A DNA stretch of 7,093 bases, from positions 1-7,093 of the forward strand of contig CAZFCK010000239.1 of assembly GCA_964517355.1 (NCBI GenBank), in the 5' to 3' direction. Both the position numbers and the translations under genes were made by a program. This stretch comes from CAZFCK01 sp964517355 (GTDB taxonomy: Bacteria > Desulfobacterota > Desulfovibrionia > Desulfovibrionales > Desulfovibrionaceae). Numbering within the stretch: position 1 is the first letter of the stretch; every line of letters begins with the position of its first letter. Positions 1 to 5,735 of this stretch are shown one piece after another. The notes beneath the pieces are model-generated. The model was not told the DNA's origin, ran no database searches, and was given only the letters and a program-made list of their open reading frames with translations.

Positions 1-99
1 ATGGATGAGGCCTGGCGCGGCAAGATCACGGGCTGGAGCCTGAGCGCGCAGGAAAACGAGATGCCCGTGATCGTGTGGGACGTGGAAAGGAGCGTGTGA
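1..99 (+). CDS. 3' end of an unrecognised gene (partial)
   Basis: Frame 1 is open from the left edge to TGA at 97-99, giving a 32-residue tail (MDEAWRGKITGW...VIVWDVERSV). Position 1 is an ATG, but with nothing visible upstream it may be an internal methionine. I do not recognise the family. Support for real coding comes from base composition by codon position, counted by hand: G+C is about 56% at position 1, 44% at position 2 and 91% at position 3, the usual pattern for a GC-rich genome. The two other plus frames close within 14 codons. A 33-codon open stretch could arise by chance. It lies antisense to the helix-turn-helix frame starting at 221, and the two are unlikely both to be intact functional genes here. 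Confidence 0.45.
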   Translation: MDEAWRGKITGWSLSAQENEMPVIVWDVERSV

Positions 100-221
100 G
101 GAAGCGCCGGCTCCTCTTTGATTCTCTGAGAATCAGGATCTGCATAAATTGTTGTGACAGAAAGGCCGGATATGATCGCGGCCTCTTTTGCCGTGATGAT
201 GTCTTCGGAATCAATTTGCAT
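1..221 (-). CDS. Possible HTH (excisionase/AlpA-like) protein, N-terminal part; runs off the window
   Basis: A minus-strand frame begins at ATG 221-219 and stays open for 73 codons to the left edge. Residues 8-29 (IITAKEAAIISGLSVTTIYA, then DP) match the look of a MerR/AlpA/excisionase-type helix-turn-helix: a 'T-x-K-E-A-A' first helix, a G-L-S turn and a T-T-I-Y recognition helix. An in-frame ATG lies upstream at 245-243, but the start at 221 has a ribosome binding site, AAGGTGG at 232-226, four bases away. Such proteins usually bind DNA to steer integrase towards excision or to regulate phage-type promoters. The first 41 codons are only about 46% G+C at the third position. From about codon 42 the frame becomes GC-rich, with second positions richer in G+C than first positions. 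That is atypical for coding and suggests it is then read antisense to the plus-strand gene. The likely interpretation is a 3'-truncated or rearranged gene. No database check was possible, and the left end is missing. Confidence 0.4.
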   Translation of the reverse strand, partial: MQIDSEDIITAKEAAIISGLSVTTIYADPDSQRIKEEPALPHTLLSTSHTITGISFSCALRLQPVILPRQASS

Positions 222-264
222 GTGACCACCTTTTTTAATGGGCATAGCAAGATATGAGCCGCGC

Positions 265-363
265 TACCACAAATCTTCAGAAAACAGCAATCCTCGCGGG
301 ACACTGCCGCCATGGGCGATAGTCATGTCAAAAATCATTTGTGGTACGTAGCTGTGGTACGTA
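265..363. repeat. Cluster of TGTGGTA repeats next to tRNA-Pro
   Basis: The 11-mer TGTGGTACGTA occurs twice in direct orientation, at 340-350 and 353-363, with a 13-base period. The core extends leftward to ATTTGTGGTA (337-346), which has a perfect inverted copy, TACCACAAAT, at 265-274. So three copies of TGTGGTA lie within 100 bases, between the HTH frame and the tRNA 3' end. Clustered short direct and inverted repeats at this place are typical of arm-type integrase sites or excisionase-binding sites. That role is inferred from position only; they could also be operators for the HTH frame. Confidence 0.5.
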
Positions 364-365
364 AC

Positions 366-400
366 GAAAAAGGGGTTACGAGAATCACTCGTAACCCCTT
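366..400 (-). terminator. Intrinsic terminator of tRNA-Pro
   Basis: Arms 370-382 and 388-400 form a perfect 13-bp stem with a 5-base loop (383-387). Read on the minus strand it starts 8 bases after the tRNA CCA end, and the stem runs into a T tract (CCCCTTTTTCG, to about 366). This is the expected layout for a single-tRNA transcription unit. CGTAAC at 360-365 could pair alternatively with GTTACG at 375-380, a shorter competing stem. Confidence 0.8.
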
Positions 401-408
401 GAAATATG

Positions 409-485
409 TGGTCGGGGCGACTCGATTTGAACGAGCGACCCCCTGCTCCCAAGGCAGGTGCGCTGCCAGGCTGCGCTACGCCCCG
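409..485 (-). tRNA. tRNA-Pro (anticodon UGG)
   Basis: A complete 77-base cloverleaf is encoded on the minus strand. The 7-bp acceptor stem pairs CGGGGCG (485-479) with CGCCCCG (419-413). The D stem is GCGC/GCGC. The 5-bp anticodon stem CCTGC/GCAGG encloses the loop CTTGGGA, giving anticodon TGG. The T stem GCTCG/CGAGT (last pair G-T) encloses TTCAAAT. The discriminator is A and the CCA tail is genome-encoded (411-409). UGG reads CCA/CCG-type proline codons. Its 3' end faces the putative mobile segment at 1-408. The gene stands alone, with its own terminator and a candidate promoter. Confidence 0.97.
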
Positions 486-499
486 AACCGGAATTAATA

Positions 500-528
500 T
501 TCATACACAATAAGCGTTTCATGTGCAA
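500..528 (-). promoter_or_regulatory. Candidate promoter of tRNA-Pro
   Basis: On the minus strand, TTGCAC (528-523) and TATGAA (505-500) are separated by 17 bases, and the -10 box ends 14 bases before the tRNA 5' end. The boxes match the sigma-70 consensus at 3/6 and 4/6, so the call rests mainly on spacing and position. A second AT-rich hexamer, TATTAA, follows directly. Confidence 0.4.
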
Positions 529-573
529 GAGGCTTGAGCATCTCGATTCATAATGGAATAGCAGGAACTTGCG

Positions 574-603
574 TTGACATTCCCAACTGCCGCTGTTTAG
601 AAG
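574..603 (+). promoter_or_regulatory. Candidate promoter of the histidine kinase
   Basis: A perfect -35 box TTGACA lies at 574-579. The best -10 partner is TAGAAG at 598-603 (4/6, 18-base spacing). This would start transcription near 610, leaving a leader of about 95 bases before the ATG at 706. No other obvious regulatory structure is seen between the tRNA and the kinase gene. Confidence 0.35.
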
Positions 604-705
604 TGAATCTTACGCTGTTGAACCAATGAACTCGGTTTTTGCTTGTTTTGTTACACAAAGCCGGCGCCGGAACCCCAGAGTTCGGGAAAGGGCAGGTGGC
701 GAATC

Positions 706-3633
706 ATGAGTGCGCAACAGCCTTCCGGGAGCAAGAGGAAGCAGGGACGCAGCATCCGCTCCAAAATGATATTGGCTTTCATTCTGCTGGTATTGTTGCC
801 CGCCGCGACAGTCAGCATTGTGTCGGCCGTACTCGGGTATCGGAATGGAAAAGCGCAGGTTTTCAATCAACTCGAATCCGTTGTTTGGTTGAAAAAGGCG
901 GAGTTGCGCACCTGGGTGGCGGGATTGCGGTCCGATCTCGCCTTCGCCGTGAGCGGTGCGGAAGCTTTTAGCTGGGTGCGGCGGCTTCTGGAGTCGACAA
1001 CCGACGCCCAGGTTTTGGATACGGATCAAAGACGCGCATATTTGGGAACCTATGCCAAGCTTCGCGACAGGTTTTTATATGTCACGGAGTTGCCGCACAA
1101 TCCGCGCCTGCGTGAACTCATGCTCATTTCCCGGCAGGGGAAAGTTTTGCTTTCAACCGACGTTTGGAACGAGCGTCTGGATTTTTCCGAGCAGGAGTTT
1201 TTCAAGGCAGGGCTTCATTATGCCGGCGTGCATGTGGAGCGCATGCCCAACGTGGCCACGAAAAAAGGGGTGTGGGCGGTCATCGTGGTCGAGCCCCTTT
1301 TCAACACAAATGGGGAGGTGCTTGCTTTGCTGTGCGGCCGCTGCGATCTGTCGCACATCAACGAGATCATGTTGCAGCGCAGTGGTCTGGGCGAATCCGG
1401 AGAAACGTTTTTGCTCGGGAAAGGGGCCGTGCTGCTGACGAAATCGATTTTCCGGGACTACGCCAAGGGAGAGGCTGCCTTTCCCGTTTACGAGCAGTTC
1501 ATCAACTCCGGGAAAGAAAGCGGCCGCGGCATGTATACGGGCTACAGGGGCGCCTCCGTCATAGGCGTATACCATTATTTGGAAGATTTGGAGATGTTGT
1601 TGGTCGCTGAAATCGAGCAGGCGGAAGCCTTTCGCCCCATGTCGGTAATGCTTCAGGTCAATGTCGGCGTGGCGTTGTTTTCAGTATTGCTCGCCGTTTT
1701 GGCATCGGTCTTTTTTACCCGGGGATTGTCCGACCGCTTGGGCAATCTGGCACGCACGGCCAAGGCCATCGCTTCCGGAGACTTGGGGTGCATCGCGCCG
1801 GAGGTTGGGGAAAAAGAGATAAGAAGTCTGGCCAGCGCCTTTAACGCCATGACGGGCCGTCTGAAACGGCGTTTTGATGTTGAGAATGTTGTCGCGGGCA
1901 TTTCTCGTGAGCTACTGGGCATATCCATGGACAATCTCGAGGCGGTGCTCGTGGTTGTTCTGGAAAAGATCGGCCGCTTTCTCGGGGTGGATCGTCTCTG
2001 TGTCACGCTGTTGGACGACGATATGGAATCGCGGCATGTTTTCGAATGGTGCAGGGATGGATTGGATTCCCGGAAAACCATGCCGTATGACATCAACTTC
2101 CGGAAGCTTTCCTGGTTGATGCAGGTGATGCAAGGCAACAATGTGCTGTATGTGAAAGATTCCTCCGAATTGCCTGCCGAGGCGAGCGAGGAGAGGTCCT
2201 TGTGGCAGCATTTCAAGCTGGAGTCGCTGGCTATGGCGGCCATGCAACCGGGAGAAGGACTCCGTGGATATTTGGCCGCTGAAAATATTTTGGCCAAACG
2301 CGAATGGTCCGCAGAAGAGCTGGCCTTGTTGACTCTTGCCGCCGAAACCATAGGTGGGGCGTTGGACCGGCTATTTACCGTACAGGCCTTGCATAAAAGT
2401 GAAGAACGCTATGCCTTGGCGCAAAAAGTGGCGCGCATAGGCAGCTGGGAATGGAATATCGCCACCGGCAAGCTGTATTGCTCGGATACGTTTGAAGCCA
2501 TCTTGGGCTATGATACCGAGAGTTTCGATGGAACATTTCGCTCTTTTCTGCGGCTGGTGCATCCGGAAGACAGAAAGACAGTGCTTTCCGCAATCCGGAA
2601 CTCGTTGCGTCACGGCCTGGACTATTTTGTCGAACATAGAGTTGTTTTGCATGACGACAGTGTGCGCTGGGTTTCTGAATCCGGCGCCGTGTTCAGGTCA
2701 TCAGACGATAAACCGCAGCGGGTTCTGGGGATATTGCGGGATATAACGGAACGCAAGCAGGCCCAGGAAGAATTGGCCTCCTTAAACCGCCAGTTGGAAC
2801 ATCTTGTTGAAATCCGCACCCGCGATTTGGAAATCAAGGCCAACGAGCTTGAGTTCGCGTATGAACGGCTGCTTGAGCTGGATAAACTCAAGTCGTCGTT
2901 TTTGGCTTCGGTTTCCCATGAATTGCGTACGCCCCTGACTTCCATAATGGGCTTCGGAAAATTGATCCATAAGGATTTTTTTAAAAATTTCAGCGTGAAA
3001 AGTCCGCAATCCAAGGCCAGGATAAGTCAACGCATTAGTGATAATCTCCAAATCATCATTCAGGAGAGCGAGCGCCTGACGCGGCTGATCAACGATGTGT
3101 TGGACTTGACGAAAATTGAATCCGGAAAAGTCCAGTGGCATGACCGCCAGGTGAAATTGAAAGAGTGCATAGATAAGGCGATTGCTTCTTCCGCATCCCT
3201 TTTTGACGCGAAAAAGGATGTGCGCCTGGAAGTGCGCGTGGAACCGGACTTACCCGATGTTTTCATCGATCCCGACAGGATCACTCAGGTTTTGACCAAC
3301 CTGTTCAACAACGCGGCCAAGTTTACGGAAAAGGGGGTGGTCCGTTGTGAGGCCCGGGTGGCCCGCCCCGGAGTTGTTCAAGTCATGGTCCAGGATACGG
3401 GGGCCGGTATAGAAGAGGCGGACCTGGACAAAATTTTCGACAAGTTTCACCAGGCCAGCCAATACGATACCTTGCAAAACAAACCCCAAGGAACGGGACT
3501 CGGTTTGTCGATCAGTCGTCAGATTGTGGAAAAATACAAAGGCAAGATCTGGGCGGAATCCGAATTGGGAAAGGGCAGCGTTTTCATTGTGGAACTGCCG
3601 CAGGATTGCCGGAAGGAAAACGACGCTACGTAG
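706..3633 (+). CDS. Membrane multi-sensor histidine kinase (Cache-HAMP-GAF-PAS-HisKA-HATPase)
   Basis: A 975-residue sensor kinase that should autophosphorylate on histidine in response to periplasmic and cytoplasmic signals and pass phosphate to a separate response regulator. TM1 lies at about 21-43, preceded by a basic N-terminus. A periplasmic region of about 270 residues (45-315) resembles a double Cache sensor. TM2 is at about 318-338, followed by HAMP (about 339-392), a GAF-like domain (about 395-560), a PAS domain (about 568-684, ending in the PAC-type DITERK) and a coiled coil (about 685-728). The DHp domain carries SHELRTP with phospho-acceptor His738. The ATPase domain has the N box (N865, N869), G1 box D897-T-G-A-G and G2 box G929-T-G-L-G-L. 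There is no receiver domain and no response regulator within the window. The start is ATG 706, with AGGTGG (694-699) six bases upstream; an in-frame TTG at 643 would add 21 polar residues and has no such site. The periplasmic part contains a C210-G-R-C213 pair. The ligand cannot be told from sequence. Confidence 0.95.
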   Translation: MSAQQPSGSKRKQGRSIRSKMILAFILLVLLPAATVSIVSAVLGYRNGKAQVFNQLESVVWLKKAELRTWVAGLRSDLAFAVSGAEAFSWVRRLLESTTDAQVLDTDQRRAYLGTYAKLRDRFLYVTELPHNPRLRELMLISRQGKVLLSTDVWNERLDFSEQEFFKAGLHYAGVHVERMPNVATKKGVWAVIVVEPLFNTNGEVLALLCGRCDLSHINEIMLQRSGLGESGETFLLGKGAVLLTKSIFRDYAKGEAAFPVYEQFINSGKESGRGMYTGYRGASVIGVYHYLEDLEMLLVAEIEQAEAFRPMSVMLQVNVGVALFSVLLAVLASVFFTRGLSDRLGNLARTAKAIASGDLGCIAPEVGEKEIRSLASAFNAMTGRLKRRFDVENVVAGISRELLGISMDNLEAVLVVVLEKIGRFLGVDRLCVTLLDDDMESRHVFEWCRDGLDSRKTMPYDINFRKLSWLMQVMQGNNVLYVKDSSELPAEASEERSLWQHFKLESLAMAAMQPGEGLRGYLAAENILAKREWSAEELALLTLAAETIGGALDRLFTVQALHKSEERYALAQKVARIGSWEWNIATGKLYCSDTFEAILGYDTESFDGTFRSFLRLVHPEDRKTVLSAIRNSLRHGLDYFVEHRVVLHDDSVRWVSESGAVFRSSDDKPQRVLGILRDITERKQAQEELASLNRQLEHLVEIRTRDLEIKANELEFAYERLLELDKLKSSFLASVSHELRTPLTSIMGFGKLIHKDFFKNFSVKSPQSKARISQRISDNLQIIIQESERLTRLINDVLDLTKIESGKVQWHDRQVKLKECIDKAIASSASLFDAKKDVRLEVRVEPDLPDVFIDPDRITQVLTNLFNNAAKFTEKGVVRCEARVARPGVVQVMVQDTGAGIEEADLDKIFDKFHQASQYDTLQNKPQGTGLGLSISRQIVEKYKGKIWAESELGKGSVFIVELPQDCRKENDAT

Positions 3634-3669
3634 AGCGGCGGAAGTGCGGGGTGGTACTTTTTCCGGCGT

Positions 3670-3686
3670 CCAGGGGCCTCCCCTGG
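3670..3686. repeat. Perfect 7-bp hairpin CCAGGGG/CCCCTGG
   Basis: Arms 3670-3676 and 3680-3686 are separated by three bases, 36 bases after the kinase stop codon. No T tract follows, so alone it is not an intrinsic terminator. It may stabilise the kinase mRNA 3' end or act with the hairpin just downstream. Confidence 0.5.
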
Positions 3687-3693
3687 TCGTCGT

Positions 3694-3717
3694 GCGGGCG
3701 CGAAAGCCCGCGGTTTT
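3694..3717 (+). terminator. Probable terminator of the histidine kinase gene
   Basis: A 6-bp all-GC stem (GCGGGC 3694-3699, GCCCGC 3706-3711) with the loop GCGAAA is followed by GGTTTTAT. The T run is short (four), so termination may be partial. Read on the minus strand the same hairpin has no T tract, so cobO has no clear intrinsic terminator of its own here. Confidence 0.55.
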
Positions 3718-3774
3718 ATGTCTTTCCTTTTTCAAAGGGTAAATGCTCCAGTCCGAAAGCCGTAGTAAAATGCT

Positions 3775-4281
3775 TCAGTATTCTATGCCGGGCTGCGCGG
3801 CGACGCCTTTTTCAAACGGGTGCTTGGAACTGTGCATTTCAGTGACCAGGTCCGCGCGTTTTTCCAGCCATTCCGGCAGCCCTCTGCCGGTGAGCACCAT
3901 GTGGATATTTTGCTTGTTGCAGGCGTCTGCAAGGGCTTCGATATCTGATCGTTGCAATAATCCCGCTCCAAGGGCGTAAAGAGCTTCGTCCATAATCAGC
4001 ATCTGCACCCCTTGTTCAAGGCGCTGCCAAGCCCATTTCACGGTTTGCGACGCCGCTTTCTCATGTAGGGCCCTATCTTGTCCGGGGAGCATGAACCCCT
4101 TGCCGCCTGCCAGATAATTATCTTGAAGCAGGTGCGCGAGGGTTTTCTGCTCCCCCGCCTGGTCGGGGCGTTTCATGAATTGACAGAAGGCCACGCGCAT
4201 GTCGTGTCCCAGCGCGCGTATTGCCTGGCCGATGGCGGCCGAGGTCTTGCCTTTCCCTTCCCCCGTGTAGACGAACAGCAT
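3775..4281 (-). CDS. cobO: Cob(I)yrinic acid a,c-diamide adenosyltransferase
   Basis: A 168-residue CobO/BtuR/CobA-type ATP:corrinoid adenosyltransferase. The family transfers the 5'-deoxyadenosyl group of ATP to reduced cob(I)alamin or corrinoid precursors in the cytoplasm, making the coenzyme form of B12. The P-loop is G7-E-G-K-G-K-T13, almost at the N-terminus. A Walker B-like LIMDE ends at D98-E99, TGRG is at 131-134, and the C-terminus (KHPFEKGVAAQPGIEY) is the family's usual ending. The protein lacks the N-terminal extension of about 25 residues found in E. coli BtuR. The start ATG 4281-4279 follows amrS by 13 bases, and its ribosome binding site (AAGGA, 4296-4292) overlaps the amrS stop codon, suggesting translational coupling in one operon. 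No cobalamin riboswitch is visible nearby. Confidence 0.93.
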   Translation of the reverse strand: MLFVYTGEGKGKTSAAIGQAIRALGHDMRVAFCQFMKRPDQAGEQKTLAHLLQDNYLAGGKGFMLPGQDRALHEKAASQTVKWAWQRLEQGVQMLIMDEALYALGAGLLQRSDIEALADACNKQNIHMVLTGRGLPEWLEKRADLVTEMHSSKHPFEKGVAAQPGIEY

Positions 4282-4294
4282 GTTGTTGAATTCC

Positions 4295-5314
4295 TTATTT
4301 TTTCAGTGTTTCCAGCCCAACGCCGGGGAGCTTCGCCCCGCATACGTTACAGACTGGAGACCCTTTTTCTACATGAAAGCCCCTGCGGGTGACAAGAGTG
4401 CCGCAGCCGTTGGGGCATACGGTGTTGTTGCCGTCATGGCCGGGCACGTTGCCTATGTAGATATACTCCAGCCCGGCGTCACGGCCTATTTGCCATGCGC
4501 GGTCAAGGGTCTCCACCGGCGTTGGGGGGCGGTCGGTCATGCGATGGCAGGGGTGAAAGCGCGAAACGTGCCAGGGCGTCGCAGCGCCGAGCTTTTCCTT
4601 GATGAACAAGGCGATGGCGGCTAATTCATCGTATGAGTCGTTGGCGTCGGGAATCACCAGAGTTGTAACTTCCAACCACCAGCCCAGCCTGCGAATGTGC
4701 TCAAGGTTTTGCAGCACCGGTTTCAGCCGGGCGTGGCAATAATCGCGATAAAAAACATCCTGATAGGATTTCAGGTCGATATTGGCAGCGTCAATATAAG
4801 GACCCAGTTCCTCCAGACATGCAGGACTTTGGAATCCATTGGATACAATGATGTTTTTTATTCCCTCCTCTTTGGCCAGCCTGGCTGTGGGCAGCATGAG
4901 TTCAAAGAATATGGTTGGTTCGGAATAGGTGTACGAGATGCTATGCGCCTTGTTGTGCAAGGCGATGTCCACGATTTCACGGGGCGTCATGTCGCGCCCC
5001 TGAATGGGGTATCCCTCGCGCGGCGACTGGGAAAGGGTGTGGTTCTGGCAGAAGGCGCAGCTCAAATTGCAGCCCATGGTCCCCAAAGACAGGCTGTACG
5101 TGCCGGGATAGAAATGAAAAAGAGGCTTCTTTTCCACAGGGTCCAGATTCAAAGCCGCGACGAGATCTGCTACGAAAGTGTACAGCACGCCGTCTCTGTT
5201 TTCTCGAACGCCGCAATAACCGCGTTCGCCCGGAGCAATGCGGCAATACTGGCTGCATAAGCCGCAGTGGACATGGCCATCTTGAGCGGATTTCCAAAGC
5301 AGGGCCTTTTGCAT
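4295..5314 (-). CDS. amrS: AmmeMemoRadiSam system radical SAM enzyme
   Basis: A 339-residue radical SAM protein of the AmrS family, related to pyruvate formate-lyase activating enzymes. The CX3CX2C motif C82-N-L-S-C86-A-F-C89 binds the 4Fe-4S cluster that cleaves S-adenosylmethionine. The N-terminus carries C17, C20, C24 and C34 in the pattern CxxCxxxC...GxRGxCGVRxN. The C-terminus carries two cysteine pairs (C300/C304 and C322/C325) like a zinc ribbon or further cluster site. Both arrangements are typical of the family. The substrate is not established. The family is named for frequent linkage to Memo-like and AMMECR1-like genes, neither of which is present here. The start ATG 5314-5312 has GGGGAAGAG just upstream. 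It begins 35 bases after the small exported protein gene and runs into cobO, so it is the middle gene of the probable operon. Confidence 0.92.
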   Translation of the reverse strand: MQKALLWKSAQDGHVHCGLCSQYCRIAPGERGYCGVRENRDGVLYTFVADLVAALNLDPVEKKPLFHFYPGTYSLSLGTMGCNLSCAFCQNHTLSQSPREGYPIQGRDMTPREIVDIALHNKAHSISYTYSEPTIFFELMLPTARLAKEEGIKNIIVSNGFQSPACLEELGPYIDAANIDLKSYQDVFYRDYCHARLKPVLQNLEHIRRLGWWLEVTTLVIPDANDSYDELAAIALFIKEKLGAATPWHVSRFHPCHRMTDRPPTPVETLDRAWQIGRDAGLEYIYIGNVPGHDGNNTVCPNGCGTLVTRRGFHVEKGSPVCNVCGAKLPGVGLETLKK

Positions 5315-5349
5315 GGCTCTTCCCCATTGATTGCGGCTATAGGGCCGGC

Positions 5350-5655
5350 TTATTTCGTACGGATTTTGATCTCCGGTTGGATGAGCAGCGTGGGGGGCTG
5401 TGTCTGTTGCTCCTCACGAGGCGGAGGCGTCACTTGAATGACGCGATCACCGGTGACAGGGTCTTGTTCCATAACAATGCCTTCATGCGTGGTGCCCACG
5501 TAATAATCACGCCGCGTGGCGTTGGAATTGTCTGGAACGGGTTTGGGGCCCGATTCCTGGCAGAGCGCCACATGGACGCTCGCGAACAAAACAAAAAGGA
5601 GTATACTGCAGGTCAAGGCCTTTTTCAAAGGGGGGAAGGCGGTAATGGTGTTCAT
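5350..5655 (-). CDS. Small exported protein of unknown function
   Basis: A 101-residue protein I do not recognise. It begins with a typical signal peptide: K11-K12, a hydrophobic stretch at about 13-31 and a likely signal peptidase I site after A30-L31-C32. The residue before C32 is leucine, so the lipoprotein box is poor and lipidation is doubtful. The mature part of about 69 residues is hydrophilic and proline- and glutamine-rich (VTPPPREEQQTQPPTLL), with no cysteine and no transmembrane segment. The start ATG 5655-5653 is chosen because AGGAG lies eight bases upstream; an in-frame GTG at 5679 would add eight residues in front of the signal peptide. It is the first gene of the cluster with amrS and cobO and is divergent from purM. 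A periplasmic location is inferred. Confidence 0.75.
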   Translation of the reverse strand: MNTITAFPPLKKALTCSILLFVLFASVHVALCQESGPKPVPDNSNATRRDYYVGTTHEGIVMEQDPVTGDRVIQVTPPPREEQQTQPPTLLIQPEIKIRTK

Positions 5656-5669
5656 GGCTGGCTCTCCTC

Positions 5670-5698
5670 TTGCGCTCACAGCTTGAAACGCTTATGAC
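5670..5698 (+). promoter_or_regulatory. Candidate purM promoter
   Basis: TTGCGC (5670-5675) and TATGAC (5693-5698) are separated by 17 bases, placing a start near 5705 and a leader of about 30 bases before purM. The boxes are imperfect but closely resemble the tRNA-Pro candidate (TTGCAC, 17 bases, TATGAA). I could not assign an equally good promoter to the divergent minus-strand operon. Confidence 0.4.
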
Positions 5699-5706
5699 GT
5701 GTGAGC
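5674..5706. promoter_or_regulatory. Inverted repeat GCTCACA-N19-TGTGAGC in the divergent intergenic region
   Basis: Perfect 7-bp arms at 5674-5680 and 5700-5706 flank and overlap the candidate purM -35 and -10 boxes. The position between two divergent genes suits an operator for a dimeric regulator. The 19-base spacing is long, and a chance match cannot be excluded. No known purine or corrinoid regulator motif is recognised. Confidence 0.3.
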
Positions 5707-5735
5707 CGTTTTTGCAATGTTAAGGAGCAATGAGT

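Noticed and set aside
312..497. Plus-strand 61-codon open frame
   Set aside because: It reads through the terminator hairpin and the complement of the tRNA-Pro gene.
643..705. TTG start that would lengthen the histidine kinase by 21 residues
   Set aside because: It has no ribosome binding site, and the ATG at 706 has AGGTGG at good spacing just before a normal basic N-terminus and TM1.
1653..2351. 232-codon minus-strand open frame inside the kinase gene
   Set aside because: It is antisense to the HAMP, GAF and early PAS domains, has serine- and arginine-rich low-quality composition and shows no recognisable domain.
4915..5697. 260-codon plus-strand open frame
   Set aside because: It is antisense to amrS and the exported protein gene, rich in Arg and Cys as expected of a shadow frame, and has no domain signature.
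5656..5735. Cobalamin or purine riboswitch upstream of the amrS-cobO operon or purM
   Set aside because: The intergenic space is only 80 bases and shows no B12-box or purine-aptamer signature; only a 7-bp inverted repeat is seen.
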